NCBI GenBank assembly: GCA_021738385.1 | Contig: JAIPCF010000027.1 | Location: 1 to 33,425 of the forward strand | Direction of reading: 5' to 3' | Length of the DNA: 33,425 nt | DNA from: Sulfuritalea sp. | GTDB taxonomy: Bacteria; Pseudomonadota; Gammaproteobacteria; Burkholderiales; Rhodocyclaceae | Part shown: positions 24,549 through 33,425 of the stretch, piece after piece | Position numbering within the stretch: the first letter of the stretch is position 1 | Layout: every line of letters begins with the position of its first letter | The notes under the pieces: generated by a model | The model's input: the letters and a program-made list of their open reading frames with translations, nothing else | Told to the model about the DNA's origin: nothing | Databases searched by the model: none | Translations under genes and position numbers: made by a program

Positions 24549-25504
24549 TTTTGCCTCCGTTCTATGCCATCCCCCAATTGCTTGACAGCAAGAGCCGGGA
24601 CTTCGCCCATCACAATGAGTCGATGCTCACCTAATTGACGCCGGTACACATTGATTGGCCCAACGGTAGTTACCTTGTCTGTCTCGTCTGCGGCTCCACC
24701 TGACTCAATGAAAACAGATATCGACGCCAATCCGTCTGAGAACACAACGTGCAAGCTTTCGGGGTTCTCGCGAGCCGTCTGCCGCCTCATCGCCGCGACT
24801 TTGCGAAATCCCGGCAACAAACTGTTGAAGTTCCAGCCCATTGCATCGGCGTTCACCTCGGTTGCATGAACCTGTTGCACGCGTACGCGTTCTGTATCAA
24901 AGCGAGGCTTAAGCGCATCATCTTCCAGCACCCCCCCCACCTTGACCTGCGTAAAAACAAAAGACTCCAGCGTCTCTCCGCGCTGGCTAACCATATTCGC
25001 CTTCAGCAACAAGCCACTCGATTCATCCATCCAAAATTGATGACCATAGCGCAAGGCATCACGCGGCTCAAGATTCACAGCTCGGCTCCTAATGCCAGCG
25101 ACACGCCCCTGAGCCCCGCTGCGAATGGCATAGTGATCCGGCAATGAGCCAAGACCGACGGGTAGCAAAGCGGGGAAGCCGCGCTGTTTGGATCGATTTT
25201 CGACAATAAGGAGTTGTTCATCCGGAAAAAAGCAACGAACCTGACCTCCGATGCGAATCACTTCGCGCGGACTACCATCCAGCGCTTCGATGCGTTCCAT
25301 CTCGACCCCATCGCTCAAAGAATGGGCAATGCGAGAGGTGACCACCTTGACACCACTGCGGTAGACAAAGGTTCCGCTGTAGGTTAGCTGCTTTGATCCC
25401 TGCGCAATTCTCTGCAGCATTGCCAGACCATCATCTGCCAGCGTCAGGTTCGGCACCAGCAATGACGCCAACAAAAGCAGCCGGATTGTACTGACGCCAG
25501 TCAT
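24545..25504 (-). CDS. rseB: Sigma-E regulatory protein RseB/MucB
   Basis: Periplasmic sensor that binds RseA and protects it from cleavage until mislocalised lipopolysaccharide or lipoprotein releases it. 319 residues with a signal peptide (IRLLLLASLLVPNLTLA, to about residue 23), the N-terminal LolA-like domain (LTYSGTFVYRSG), and a smaller C-terminal domain (FRKVAAMRRQTARENPESLH). The ATG at 25504 forms TAATG with the rseA stop; an upstream in-frame extension inside rseA is rejected. Confidence 0.94.
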   Translation of the reverse strand: MTGVSTIRLLLLASLLVPNLTLADDGLAMLQRIAQGSKQLTYSGTFVYRSGVKVVTSRIAHSLSDGVEMERIEALDGSPREVIRIGGQVRCFFPDEQLLIVENRSKQRGFPALLPVGLGSLPDHYAIRSGAQGRVAGIRSRAVNLEPRDALRYGHQFWMDESSGLLLKANMVSQRGETLESFVFTQVKVGGVLEDDALKPRFDTERVRVQQVHATEVNADAMGWNFNSLLPGFRKVAAMRRQTARENPESLHVVFSDGLASISVFIESGGAADETDKVTTVGPINVYRRQLGEHRLIVMGEVPALAVKQLGDGIERRQK

Positions 25505-26010
25505 TAGCGGCCCTCGCCGGAGCTTGCAACCATATGTATGTTGCGGGCACCGCCGACCATTGCACCAGCAGGCGCATAAGTCTGATGAGCCACCAGATAT
25601 TCTTGCAAGCGCGGTGTTGAATGTTCCTTTGAGCGAGCCACCATCGTTCCCGGTTTGGCCGCAGCCAGTTCCCTGAGTCCGGCCTTTCCATCGTCGCTCG
25701 GCGCAAGCGCCAGCCAGACGACCAAGGCAACACCAGCCATCGATGCTGCAAGTGCGAGAGCAGGACGCTGCCAATCAGGCCGGCTTCGCTTAGGCGGCAC
25801 CATGACCGTGGGTTCGAGCTCAAGCGCAGTCATCACACGCGAAACCACATCGATACCGAGTTCGCGCTCGTCGCGCAATGCGGCGCCAAGCAATTGACAA
25901 TCGCACCATTGCCCCCGCAGATCTTCACTCTTGTGTAAAGCTCGCAAAGTCTCCGCGAGTTCATGGTCTTCGAGTTCACCGTCCATCAAAGCAGATATTC
26001 GCGTTTTCAT
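25504..26010 (-). CDS. rseA: Anti-sigma-E factor RseA/MucA
   Basis: Single-pass inner-membrane anti-sigma factor, 168 residues. The N-terminal cytoplasmic domain starts MKTRISALMDGELEDHE and contains LRGQWCDCQLLGAALR, the typical sigma-binding helix region. One membrane helix is at about 84-104 (LALAASMAGVALVVWLAL), and a periplasmic tail follows for RseB binding and regulated proteolysis. It starts 4 bp after rpoE and is coupled to rseB. The membrane orientation is the family one. Confidence 0.94.
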   Translation of the reverse strand: MKTRISALMDGELEDHELAETLRALHKSEDLRGQWCDCQLLGAALRDERELGIDVVSRVMTALELEPTVMVPPKRSRPDWQRPALALAASMAGVALVVWLALAPSDDGKAGLRELAAAKPGTMVARSKEHSTPRLQEYLVAHQTYAPAGAMVGGARNIHMVASSGEGR

Positions 26011-26014
26011 ATCA

Positions 26015-26614
26015 TCACCATCTCTTATCAGGAGCAGAGTCCAGCAAGGGTTTCAATTTCACCGATATCGCGTCGCGTGCTCGAAATATTCTTGATCGCA
26101 CGGTACCAATCGGACAATCCATTACTTGTGCAATTTCCTCATACGACAAACCTTCTATTTCACGCAAGGTAATCGCTGTGCGCAGTTCCTTGGGCAAAGC
26201 TTCCAATGCCGCATTTACAGTTTGGCCGATCTGTTTAGTCATCAACAACCGCTCTGGTGTGTCATTGTCGCGAAGCAGGTCGGCATCGTTATAGCTTTCC
26301 GCTTCCTCGTTATCAACACCGGTGGTGGCCGAAGCACGCCGGCCATGAGTTATGAGCCAGTTCTTGGCGGTATTGACTCCAATCCGGTATAGCCACGTGT
26401 AAAAGGCACTGTCGTTGCGAAAACCCGGCAGTGCTCGATAAGCTCGAATGAAGCTGTCCTGAACAATATCCTCCACTTCGCCAGAATCACGCACCATGCG
26501 CGACACCAGACGCGCGAGCTTGCGCTGGTACTTAGCAACCAACAGGCCAAAAGCCTGCTTGTCGCCCGCCTGCACCCGCTCGACCAATATCCGGTCTGTT
26601 TCGCGATCTCCCAT
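26015..26614 (-). CDS. rpoE: RNA polymerase sigma factor RpoE (AlgU type)
   Basis: ECF sigma factor for the envelope stress response. 199 residues. Region 2 includes LVSRMVRDSGEVEDIVQDSF and FYTWLYRIGVNTAKN. Region 4 includes LPKELRTAITLREIEGLSYE and IAQVMDCPIGTVRSRIFRAR. Length and motifs match RpoE/AlgU. It is the first gene of the rpoE-rseA-rseB-rseC-mucD block and is divergent from nadB, as in E. coli. An extended -10 and a partial sigma-E-type site lie in the 184 bp upstream gap. Confidence 0.97.
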   Translation of the reverse strand: MGDRETDRILVERVQAGDKQAFGLLVAKYQRKLARLVSRMVRDSGEVEDIVQDSFIRAYRALPGFRNDSAFYTWLYRIGVNTAKNWLITHGRRASATTGVDNEEAESYNDADLLRDNDTPERLLMTKQIGQTVNAALEALPKELRTAITLREIEGLSYEEIAQVMDCPIGTVRSRIFRARDAISVKLKPLLDSAPDKRW

Positions 26615-26672
26615 GGGCTTTGGTTTTTGCTTTCGCCTGAAAAAAATGCACGGCTCAAATTAGCCGCAAGCG

Positions 26673-26681
26673 AGTATAACA
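26673..26681 (-). promoter_or_regulatory. Extended -10 promoter of rpoE
   Basis: On the minus strand the sequence CTTGTTATACTCGC contains TGTTATACT, a TGN-TATACT extended -10 about 59 nt before the rpoE ATG. The -35 position is weak. It is probably the sigma-70 entry point for the operon. Confidence 0.55.
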
Positions 26682-26740
26682 AGCCTCTCCGCCCACTTTC
26701 CTCACTGCTCCAGCCACGAATACACGCAGCCATTGCCGAC

Positions 26741-26768
26741 ACTGACCCCTTGCTTTCCAAATAGTTCC
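26741..26768 (-). promoter_or_regulatory. Candidate sigma-E-type promoter upstream of rpoE
   Basis: On the minus strand GGAACTA (26762-26768) is followed after exactly 16 bp by TCAGT (26741-26745). The sigma-E consensus is close to GGAACTT-N16-TCTRA. The -35 match is strong and the spacing is right, but the -10 is poor. RpoE autoregulation is usual, so the place is plausible. Confidence 0.4.
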
Positions 26769-26781
26769 TCAGGCGGAGCAG

Positions 26782-26790
26782 TGATATAGT
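26782..26790 (+). promoter_or_regulatory. Extended -10 promoter of nadB
   Basis: TGATATAGT, with TATAGT at 26785-26790, ends 8 nt before the nadB ATG at 26799. Transcription would start at or beside the ATG. The nearest GGAG (26774-26777) is too far upstream for a ribosome site, so a leaderless or near-leaderless message is likely. Confidence 0.5.
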
Positions 26791-26798
26791 CCGGCACC

Positions 26799-28391
26799 AT
26801 GAATTCAGCGGCGGTGCAACACTTCGACGTCATTGTTATCGGCAGCGGCTTGGCGGGTCAATCCCTGGCTTTACGACTCGCGGATACGCGTCGCGTGGCG
26901 CTCGTCACCAAGAAAGCGCTGTCTGATTCCGCCTCGGCTTGGGCTCAGGGCGGTATCGCAGCCGTACTGGACCCCGCCGATTCGATTGAGGCTCATGTCA
27001 ACGATACCTTTGCTGCAGGCGCCGGCCTGTGCGATCCCGCAGTTACCCGATTTGTTGTTGAGCACGGTCGTGAATCCATCGATTGGCTGATCGCTCGAGG
27101 AGTCCCGTTCACAGCGGATGACTCACCCCTGGGCTTCCATCTCACACGTGAAGGCGGTCACGGTCAGCGACGCATCATTCATGCTGCGGATGCAACCGGC
27201 ACCGCCGTGCAGAAGACCCTGACAGAGCAAGTAAAGAACCACCCCAACATCACGGTTCTGGAGCGCCACATTGCGGTCGACCTGATCACGGCAGCAAAAC
27301 TTGGCCTGCCGCGCAATCGTTGCCTCGGCGCCTATGTTCTCGATATAGCCCGTGATCGCGTCCTGACACTTGGAGCCAGTCACACGGCTTTGGCCACTGG
27401 TGGGGCAGGCAAGGTCTATCTTTACACGACGAATCCCGACACCGCCACGGGAGATGGCGTTGCCATGGCCTGGCGCGCTGGTTGTCGGGTAGCCAACATG
27501 GAGTTCATACAGTTTCACCCAACATGCCTTTACCACCCTCATGCCAAGTCTTTTCTGATATCGGAAGCCCTGCGAGGCGAAGGCGGTCTTCTGCGCTTGC
27601 CTGACGGAACGAGATTCATGCCCGCTCACGATGACAGAGCTGAACTTGCGCCACGCGATATAGTTGCCCGCGCCATCGACTTTGAAATGAAGCGTCACGG
27701 ATTGGACTGTGTGTTCCTGGACATGACGCACAAATCGCCCGATTTCCTGAACGAGCACTTTCCAACGATTTTAGCGCGCTGCATGCAGTTGGGTATCGAC
27801 ATCACCCGAGAACCAATACCGGTAGTACCAGCAGCACACTATACTTGCGGCGGCGTAGTCACCGATCTAGCGGCGCGTACAGATTTGAATGGGCTATATG
27901 CATTGGGTGAAACCAGCTTTACCGGCCTTCACGGCGCCAATCGCCTGGCCTCGAATTCGTTGCTCGAATGCGTAGTCTTTTCGGCTTCGGCTGCACAAAA
28001 AATTCTGGCTACCCCAGTGGAACCCCTGCCTCACCTTCCACAGTGGGATGAAAGCCGGGTACGAGACGCCGATGAAGAAATCGTCATCTCCCACAACTGG
28101 GCCGAACTTAGGCGCTTCATGTGGGACTACGTGGGCATTGTGCGCACCAACAAGCGCCTGGAACGTGCGTTGCATCGCATTCGCCTGCTGGAAAAAGAAA
28201 TCGACGAGTACTACGTGAATTATCGAGTCGGCAACGACCTTATCGAGCTACGCAATCTGGTGCAAACCGCTCATCTCATAGTAAAAAGCGCGCAACGGCG
28301 TCATGAAAGTCGCGGCCTTCATTTCAGTCGCGACTTTCCCGAGACGCTCCCGCGCGCACTGGATACCGTGCTTCATCCGCGCCAATATTGA
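26799..28391 (+). CDS. nadB: L-aspartate oxidase
   Basis: FAD enzyme that oxidises aspartate to iminoaspartate, the first step of de novo NAD synthesis, with NadA as partner (not in the window). 530 residues. The FAD motif [12 protein letters not shown] is near residues 12-23, [13 protein letters not shown] near 46-58, the fumarate-reductase-like HTCGG-type block reads [10 protein letters not shown], and [15 protein letters not shown] closes the FAD domain. A helical C-terminal domain follows. The start is set by the FAD motif and the extended -10. It is divergent from rpoE, the same arrangement as in E. coli, and convergent with the YgfX-like gene after 12 bp. Confidence 0.97.
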   Translation: MNSAAVQHFDVIVIGSGLAGQSLALRLADTRRVALVTKKALSDSASAWAQGGIAAVLDPADSIEAHVNDTFAAGAGLCDPAVTRFVVEHGRESIDWLIARGVPFTADDSPLGFHLTREGGHGQRRIIHAADATGTAVQKTLTEQVKNHPNITVLERHIAVDLITAAKLGLPRNRCLGAYVLDIARDRVLTLGASHTALATGGAGKVYLYTTNPDTATGDGVAMAWRAGCRVANMEFIQFHPTCLYHPHAKSFLISEALRGEGGLLRLPDGTRFMPAHDDRAELAPRDIVARAIDFEMKRHGLDCVFLDMTHKSPDFLNEHFPTILARCMQLGIDITREPIPVVPAAHYTCGGVVTDLAARTDLNGLYALGETSFTGLHGANRLASNSLLECVVFSASAAQKILATPVEPLPHLPQWDESRVRDADEEIVISHNWAELRRFMWDYVGIVRTNKRLERALHRIRLLEKEIDEYYVNYRVGNDLIELRNLVQTAHLIVKSAQRRHESRGLHFSRDFPETLPRALDTVLHPRQY

Positions 28392-28403
28392 CCGGGTGAC
28401 AAT

Positions 28404-28826
28404 TCATGCAGCGATCGAAGCGCATGCGCGCCAGCGCAGCCAAATCCTGAGCTGACGAAAGTCATCCGAATCAAAACTGTCGGCCAACAGAACGGTTGAC
28501 CGCAAACGACCATCCTGCCGGTAGAGCAGCACCACTAGAAACCACCAGACCACGGTTTGCGGCTGTACGAAAGCTTCGCTCGCCGTCCCGTCAATGCCGA
28601 CTGTTTCAAGCCGACCGTCACCATGCAGAGTCAAACCCGCAACCGCCTGCAGCCGACGCATACTTGCCAGAGAAGCGCCGACAGCAACCAAAAGACCAGC
28701 CGTTAGCCAGGAAGGAAGCGTGGCGGCCAGTATTGCACCGAGAGCCGCGATATGGGCAAAAATCAGGATCAGAAACAGCCGACGCGACGGCTTGAGAGAA
28801 ATACCCCAAGTGGCGGCAAACTTCAT
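28404..28826 (-). CDS. YgfX-like small membrane protein
   Basis: A 140-residue protein. The LKPSRR motif (residues 11-16) is followed by two helices (LFLILIFAHIAALGAIL and WLTAGLLVAVGASL), then a soluble C-terminal part (VVWWFLVVLLYRQDGRLRS). This is the arrangement of the YgfX/CptA family (PF07254), described in E. coli as the partner of SdhE (YgfY). No SdhE-like gene is adjacent here; instead it follows fabF after 12 bp. The function here is unknown, and a toxin role should not be assumed. Confidence 0.7.
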   Translation of the reverse strand: MKFAATWGISLKPSRRLFLILIFAHIAALGAILAATLPSWLTAGLLVAVGASLASMRRLQAVAGLTLHGDGRLETVGIDGTASEAFVQPQTVVWWFLVVLLYRQDGRLRSTVLLADSFDSDDFRQLRIWLRWRACASIAA

Positions 28827-28838
28827 TGCCGCGTCAGC

Positions 28839-30074
28839 TCAAATGCGACGAAAAACCAATGAGCCGTTGGTGCCGCCAAAACCAAAATTGTTCTTCAACG
28901 CGACGTCAATTTTCATTGGACGTGCCATATTGGCGCAGTAGTCGAGATCACACTCGGGATCCTGGTTGAATATATTGATTGTCGGCGGAGATATCTGGTG
29001 ATGTACGGCGAGCACGGTTACTACGGACTCAAGACCGCCTGCTCCACCGAGCAAGTGGCCCGTCATGGACTTGGTTGAATTAACCACCAGTGTCTTCGCC
29101 GTATCCACACCGAACGCCAGTTTTATAGCTTCGGTTTCGTTTTTGTCACCGAGCGGGGTCGACGTGCCGTGAGCATTGACGTACTGAACTTCATCAGGAT
29201 TCACGCCAGCATTCTTCAGGGCATTGACCATGCTGCGTCGAGGACCGTCGGTATCCGGTGCGGTCATGTGAAAAGCATCGCCACTCATACCGAAACCAGC
29301 GAGTTCGGCATAGATTTTTGCTCCACGTGCCTTTGCGTGCTCGTATTCTTCGAGCACCATTACTCCGGCACCTTCACCAAGCACAAAGCCGTCTCTATCC
29401 CTGTCCCACGGTCTGCTTGCCGTTGCTGGATCATCGTTACGCGTCGACAGCGCCTTGGCCGAGGCGAAGCCACCTACAGCCAATGGTGTCATCGTGGCTT
29501 CTGCGCCACCACATACCATCACATCGGTATCGCCATACTCGATCATGCGCGCACTGACCCCAATTGCGTGCAGACCTGTGGTGCAAGCAGTAACAACTGC
29601 AATATTTGGCCCCTTCAATCCCAGCATGATCGACAGGTTGCCCGAGATCATGTTGATAATGGTACCTGGAATGAAAAACGGGGAAATTTTGCGCGGACCG
29701 CCAGCCAGAAAGTCATTGTGGGTATCTTCAATCATCGGCAGGCCACCGATCCCGGAGCCGATATTCACCCCAATTCGATCTGCGTTTTCTTCTGTGACCT
29801 CGATAGCGCAATCGCGAAATGCCTGAATCCCGGCCGCCATGCCGAAATGGATAAAGGTATCCATCCGACGCGCTTCCTTTGCGGATAGATAGGCGGCAAC
29901 ATCAAAATCCTTCACCTCACCAGCGATGCGCGCCGATATTGCCGACGCATCAAAGCGAGTAATGGGCCCTATACCGCTCTTGCCGGCAACCAGGTTATCC
30001 CAGGCTTCTGGAACACTATTGCCAACCGGCGAGACAAGGCCCAAACCGGTGACGACCACACGGCGTCGTGACAC
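28839..30074 (-). CDS. fabF: 3-oxoacyl-[ACP] synthase II
   Basis: Elongating condensing enzyme of type II fatty acid synthesis, 411 residues. Active-site Cys164 in [10 protein letters not shown], the first histidine in [11 protein letters not shown], and the second in GHLLGGAGG are all present. The start codon is GTG at 30074 with GGAG 7-8 nt upstream; no suitable ATG is near. It follows acpP after 35 bp, the usual acpP-fabF pair. Confidence 0.97.
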   Translation of the reverse strand: MSRRRVVVTGLGLVSPVGNSVPEAWDNLVAGKSGIGPITRFDASAISARIAGEVKDFDVAAYLSAKEARRMDTFIHFGMAAGIQAFRDCAIEVTEENADRIGVNIGSGIGGLPMIEDTHNDFLAGGPRKISPFFIPGTIINMISGNLSIMLGLKGPNIAVVTACTTGLHAIGVSARMIEYGDTDVMVCGGAEATMTPLAVGGFASAKALSTRNDDPATASRPWDRDRDGFVLGEGAGVMVLEEYEHAKARGAKIYAELAGFGMSGDAFHMTAPDTDGPRRSMVNALKNAGVNPDEVQYVNAHGTSTPLGDKNETEAIKLAFGVDTAKTLVVNSTKSMTGHLLGGAGGLESVVTVLAVHHQISPPTINIFNQDPECDLDYCANMARPMKIDVALKNNFGFGGTNGSLVFRRI

Positions 30075-30109
30075 GATGAACTCCGAAAAAATTGAAACGG
30101 GTAGGAAGC

Positions 30110-30349
30110 TTACTTCTTGATATTGGCGTTAACGTAGTCGATCGCCTGCTGCACTGTGGTGATCTTCTCCGCGTCTTCGTCGGGAATTTCGCACTCGAAC
30201 TCCTCTTCCAGCGCCATGACCAGTTCTACGGTATCGAGCGAATCGGCACCGAGATCGTCTACAAAGCTAGACTCGTTTTTGATATCAGCTTCGTTGACGC
30301 CCAGTTGCTCGGCGACGATCTTTTTGACGCGTTGTTCGATGTTTTCCAT
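30110..30349 (-). CDS. acpP: Acyl carrier protein
   Basis: Carries growing acyl chains on 4'-phosphopantetheine. 79 residues, highly acidic. The attachment motif [10 protein letters not shown] has Ser37. The AAGGAG ribosome site is 9 nt upstream of the ATG. A candidate extended -10 precedes it, which fits the need for very high expression. Substrate of AcpS encoded in this window, and of FabD, FabH, FabG and FabF. Confidence 0.98.
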   Translation of the reverse strand: MENIEQRVKKIVAEQLGVNEADIKNESSFVDDLGADSLDTVELVMALEEEFECEIPDEDAEKITTVQQAIDYVNANIKK

Positions 30350-30394
30350 CTTGAAGCTCCTTCCCTGAGTTAATCGGGTGATCCAAACCTGCCT

Positions 30395-30403
30395 ATTTTA
30401 GCA
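30395..30403 (-). promoter_or_regulatory. Extended -10 promoter of acpP
   Basis: On the minus strand TTTTTGCTAAAATAGGC contains TGCTAAAAT, 45 nt upstream of the acpP ATG. The preceding sequence holds a short ACCCC/GGGGT inverted repeat at 30416-30427 that might attenuate read-through from fabG. The -35 is weak. Confidence 0.5.
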
Positions 30404-30438
30404 AAAACGCCGGGTACCCCTGGGGGTTTGACATCCGG

Positions 30439-31185
30439 TCAATCCATGTACATGCCGCCATTGACGTTCAGTGTCGTACCGGTAATGTAGCCGGCACGCT
30501 TGGTCGCAAGAAATGCTACGGTCGCGGCGATCTCGTCGGGCTGCCCGAGGCGCACCAAAGGTATCTTCGACAATAAAGCAGTGCGTTGAGCTTCTGGCAG
30601 TTCCTTGGTCATATCCGTATCGATGAAACCCGGAGCCACGCAATTCACCGTTATGTTTCGACTGCCAAGCTCTTGTGCCAAGGCTCGACTCATACCCGCT
30701 ACGCCGGCTTTTGCTGCCGCATAATTGGCCTGACCGGGATTGCCAGCTTCACCAACTACCGAGGTGATGTTGATGATGCGACCAAAGCGGGCTTTCATCA
30801 TGCCGCGCATAACCAGTTTGGACATACGAAACACAGCTTTGAGATTGGTCTCGATAACCAGATCCCATTCGTCGTCTTTCATGCGCATTGCGAGATTGTC
30901 CCGGGTGATTCCAGCATTATTGACCAAGATCGAAACCGGGCCGAACCGCTTTTCAATTTCGCCGATCAACGCTTCGCAGGCCGCCGCTTCGGTAACATTT
31001 ACCGTTGCACCCCAGCCACTCACCCCCGCAGCATCCAGTGCCTCCTGAATTCTGGCTGCTCCGCTATTCGAGGTTGCTGTACCGATCACTGTGGCCCCCT
31101 GGGCCCCAAGTTCGAGCGCAATCGCTCGGCCCAAGCCGCGCGAGGCTCCCGTTACCAGGGCAATCTGTCCATCCAGTTCCGCCAT
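30439..31185 (-). CDS. fabG: 3-oxoacyl-[ACP] reductase
   Basis: NADPH-dependent short-chain dehydrogenase, 248 residues. The nucleotide motif TGASRGLG is at 12-19, NNAGITRDNL follows, and the catalytic Ser-Tyr-Lys set lies in ITSVVGEAGNPGQANYAAAK. The C-terminal motif YITGTTLNVNGGMYM is typical of FabG. The ATG at 31185 is chosen: it lies 2 bp after the fabD stop with GGGAG 7 nt upstream. A TTG six bases earlier would overlap fabD and is less likely. Confidence 0.97.
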   Translation of the reverse strand: MAELDGQIALVTGASRGLGRAIALELGAQGATVIGTATSNSGAARIQEALDAAGVSGWGATVNVTEAAACEALIGEIEKRFGPVSILVNNAGITRDNLAMRMKDDEWDLVIETNLKAVFRMSKLVMRGMMKARFGRIINITSVVGEAGNPGQANYAAAKAGVAGMSRALAQELGSRNITVNCVAPGFIDTDMTKELPEAQRTALLSKIPLVRLGQPDEIAATVAFLATKRAGYITGTTLNVNGGMYMD

Positions 31186-31187
31186 AC

Positions 31188-32123
31188 TCAATCTCCCTTG
31201 ATCAGTTGCAACGCCGTGTTCACGCTAGCCAGATCGTTCATGGCCGCACCCTCAATCCCATCAACGCAACGCTTGACCAGTCCGGACAATACCTTGCCAG
31301 GACCACACTCAAATACCCTTGTCACCCCGGCAGACTGAACCGCCTGCATGGTCTCGACCCAGCGCACGGGAGAGGCCGCCTGGCGCACCAGTGCCTCCTT
31401 GATTGCATCCGGATCGGATAGAGTGTCTACATCGACATTGTTCACCACGGGAATCTGCGGTGATTTCAATGTAAGTTCAGCCAAGCGAACCCGCAGGGCT
31501 TCAGCGGCCGGCTGCATCAATGCGCAATGAAATGGCGCTGATACGGGCAGCAGTAAAGCGCGTTTGGCGCCCATTGCCTTGACTAGTTCGGCCGCTCGCT
31601 CAACCGCCGCTTTGTGACCCGCAATCACGGTTTGCTTCGGTTCGTTGAAATTCACCGCCTGTACGACCTGCCCTTGCGCTGCCTCGGCGCAGGCTTCAAT
31701 AACGGCTGCGGAATCCAGCCCCATTACCGCCGCCATCGCCCCCTCGCCAGCCGGTACCGCCGCTTGCATAGCCTTGGCGCGCAACTCAACCAACGGTACG
31801 GCATCGGCCAATTGCATCACTCCGGCAGCCACCAATGCCGAATACTCGCCAAGACTGTGTCCGGCGACCAGCGCCGGACGCGCACCGCCTTTTTCGAGCC
31901 AAAGGCGATAAACAGCGATACCCGCTGTGAGCATCAAAGGTTGGGTATTGACCGTCTGATTCAAAGCCTCAGCGGGACCTTCGACAATCAAAGTCCACAA
32001 ATCACGACCCAATGCAGCAGATGCCTCATCGAAAGTCGAGCGAATTACCGGTGAGTCACCATAGGCAGCCATCATGCCCAGGGACTGGGATCCCTGACCG
32101 GGAAAGACAAGCGCAAATTTCAT
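31188..32123 (-). CDS. fabD: Malonyl-CoA:ACP transacylase
   Basis: Loads malonyl groups onto AcpP. 311 residues. FPGQGSQ at 7-13 and the catalytic serine Ser90 in GHSLGEYSAL are present, with the catalytic His in PVSAPFHCALM. The ATG at 32123 is 17 bp after fabH. It is 2 bp from fabG, so both are surely one transcript. Confidence 0.98.
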   Translation of the reverse strand: MKFALVFPGQGSQSLGMMAAYGDSPVIRSTFDEASAALGRDLWTLIVEGPAEALNQTVNTQPLMLTAGIAVYRLWLEKGGARPALVAGHSLGEYSALVAAGVMQLADAVPLVELRAKAMQAAVPAGEGAMAAVMGLDSAAVIEACAEAAQGQVVQAVNFNEPKQTVIAGHKAAVERAAELVKAMGAKRALLLPVSAPFHCALMQPAAEALRVRLAELTLKSPQIPVVNNVDVDTLSDPDAIKEALVRQAASPVRWVETMQAVQSAGVTRVFECGPGKVLSGLVKRCVDGIEGAAMNDLASVNTALQLIKGD

Positions 32124-32140
32124 ATAGTTTCTTCTCGAAG

Positions 32141-33112
32141 TCAGAACCGAAGTAGCGTCGCACCCCAGGTGAAACCGCCGCCAACGCCCTCAAGCAGCAG
32201 ATTCTGGCCGCGCTGAATCCGTCCGGAACGTACCGATTTGTCGAGCGCAAGCGGAATCGACGCAGCTGATGTATTGCCATGATGGTCAACGGTGACGATA
32301 CATTTTTCGGGAGCCAAATGGAGCCGCTTGGCTGTGGCCTGCAAAATGCGTACGTTTGCCTGATGTGGAATCAGCCAGTCCACCTGGTCTGTTGTGAGAC
32401 TCGCCGCCGCCAGCACTTCATTTGCGACGTCGGCCAGAACCTTTACGGCAAACTTGAACACAGCCTGCCCGTCCATGCGCAGAAAAGGGTCGCCAGTCGC
32501 CACTCCTCCGCAGACCTGTCCGGGTACCGACAGAATCCCATGGTGCCTACCGTCAGCATGCAGAGCGCTAGCCAGCAGACCCGGCTCATCCGACGCTTCA
32601 AGGACTACCGCACCGGCTCCATCGCCAAACAAGACGCAGGTACCGCGATCTTTCCAGTCCAGAATGCGAGAAAAAACTTCTGCGCCGACAACCAGCGCGC
32701 ATTTGTGGGAACCAGAAAGAATGAATTTTTCTGCGATCGTCAGTCCATAGACGAAACCGCTGCAAACGGCTTGCACATCGAAGGCCGGAGCACCATTGGT
32801 AATGCCCAGCTTGTGCTGCAGCATTGCTGCCGAACTGGGAAAAACGTAGTCGGGAGTTGAAGTCGCGACAATGATGAGATCCACATCGCCCGGTTTTCGT
32901 CCTGCTGACTCAAGTGCGCGCAAGCTGGCCTCCAGCGCCAAATCACTGCTGGAGACATCCGCGGCAGCTAGATGCCGATATTGAATACCAGTGCGCTCGA
33001 CTATCCATTCGTCAGACGAATCAAGTCCATGAGCCGCGATCAGGGCTGCATTGCTGACGGGCTCTCCAGGTAAATAGCTGCCGGTGCCGCTGATTCGCGC
33101 ATTTATGGTCAT
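32141..33112 (-). CDS. fabH: 3-oxoacyl-[ACP] synthase III
   Basis: Starts fatty acid synthesis by condensing acetyl-CoA with malonyl-ACP. 323 residues. Cys117 in VCSGFVYG, the His in PHQANVRI and the Asn in HHGNTSAAS complete the Cys-His-Asn triad. The C-terminus [13 protein letters not shown] is typical. The ATG at 33112 has GGAG 5 nt upstream and follows plsX after 10 bp. Confidence 0.98.
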   Translation of the reverse strand: MTINARISGTGSYLPGEPVSNAALIAAHGLDSSDEWIVERTGIQYRHLAAADVSSSDLALEASLRALESAGRKPGDVDLIIVATSTPDYVFPSSAAMLQHKLGITNGAPAFDVQAVCSGFVYGLTIAEKFILSGSHKCALVVGAEVFSRILDWKDRGTCVLFGDGAGAVVLEASDEPGLLASALHADGRHHGILSVPGQVCGGVATGDPFLRMDGQAVFKFAVKVLADVANEVLAAASLTTDQVDWLIPHQANVRILQATAKRLHLAPEKCIVTVDHHGNTSAASIPLALDKSVRSGRIQRGQNLLLEGVGGGFTWGATLLRF

Positions 33113-33122
33113 TTGATCTCCA

Positions 33123-33425
33123 TTAGTCGCACAAAGTCGGCGTTGGCAGTACGGCGGCCATGCGAGCTGCTATGGCTTCCGGCAAACGCTGGCGTGCCTC
33201 TTCCGCCGCTTTCTCAAGCGCATAGCGAAAAGCGGTTTGGTCGGCCGAGCCATGACTCTTGACCACGATGCCCCTGAGACCCAGCAGACTGGCGCCGTTG
33301 TAACGTCGTGCATCGAATCTCTGGCGAAAAGCATTCAGGATGGGCATCGCCATGAGAGCCACCATCTTGGTGAATATATTCCGCGAAAACTCTTCCTTTA
33401 GCGCGCTGACGATCATGTGAGCCAA
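33123..33425 (-). CDS. plsX: Phosphate acyltransferase PlsX (C-terminal part, cut by window edge)
   Basis: PlsX converts acyl-ACP to acyl phosphate for phospholipid synthesis. Only the last 100 residues are inside the window; the reading frame is open at the right edge, so the gene continues beyond it. The family block [20 protein letters not shown] is unmistakable, followed by [20 protein letters not shown]. The stop TAA lies 10 bp before fabH, in the standard plsX-fabH-fabD-fabG-acpP-fabF order. Confidence 0.96.
   Translation of the reverse strand: MAHMIVSALKEEFSRNIFTKMVALMAMPILNAFRQRFDARRYNGASLLGLRGIVVKSHGSADQTAFRYALEKAAEEARQRLPEAIAARMAAVLPTPTLCD

Noticed and set aside
28404-28826. A toxin-antitoxin system formed by the YgfX-like gene
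   Set aside because: No antitoxin-sized partner is adjacent, and the family name alone is not enough evidence.

Overview
This 33.4 kb window looks like a chromosomal segment of a betaproteobacterium, most like the Rhodocyclales/Sterolibacteriaceae side of the class. That placement is an inference from gene order and protein style, not from a search. Coding density is high, GC content is moderate to high, and there are no rRNA, tRNA, phage, IS or CRISPR features. Most of the right two thirds is ancestral proteobacterial housekeeping.

Layout from left to right. (1) 1-500: the end of an unidentified plus-strand gene, then a 411 bp intergenic stretch filled with stem-loops and copies of a short mosaic repeat. 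(2) 501-5333, minus: an operon of an alkylglycerone-phosphate-synthase-like FAD oxidase, GlpD and an FGGY sugar/polyol kinase. (3) 5401-9674, minus: a MacAB-like exporter made of an adaptor, an ATPase and two different permeases. (4) 9826-11777, minus: a DUF2157/DUF4824 membrane gene pair. (5) 11846-14860, plus: ArsC/YffB-like protein, Hsp33, a spermidine-synthase-like protein and an EamA transporter. (6) 14841-26614, minus: rpoE-rseA-rseB-rseC-mucD-glutaredoxin-like-lepA-lepB-DUF4845-rnc-era-recO-pdxJ-acpS-nagZ, tightly packed with many stop/start overlaps. (7) 26799-28391, plus: nadB, divergent from rpoE. (8) 28404-33425, minus: the fatty-acid block plsX (partial)-fabH-fabD-fabG-acpP-fabF plus a YgfX-like gene.

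How the genes fit together. The fab block makes and elongates acyl-ACP, and AcpS in the neighbouring operon activates its carrier protein. RpoE with RseA, RseB, RseC and the protease MucD forms the envelope-stress module. LepB processes exported proteins and NagZ recycles peptidoglycan. LepA, RNase III, Era and RecO serve translation, RNA processing and repair.

Points most worth a second look: a mosaic repeat family found in three intergenic places and apparently also inserted in frame in the spermidine-synthase-like gene (13725-13788); an Hsp33 that keeps only the first and fourth of the four canonical zinc/redox cysteines; the AGPS-like/GlpD/FGGY operon, with a His-Gln-His in place of the eukaryotic triple histidine; and near-identical starts, with a -10 element 8 nt from the ATG, in front of the exporter and the DUF2157 operon. 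I found no clearly new defence or mobile system.
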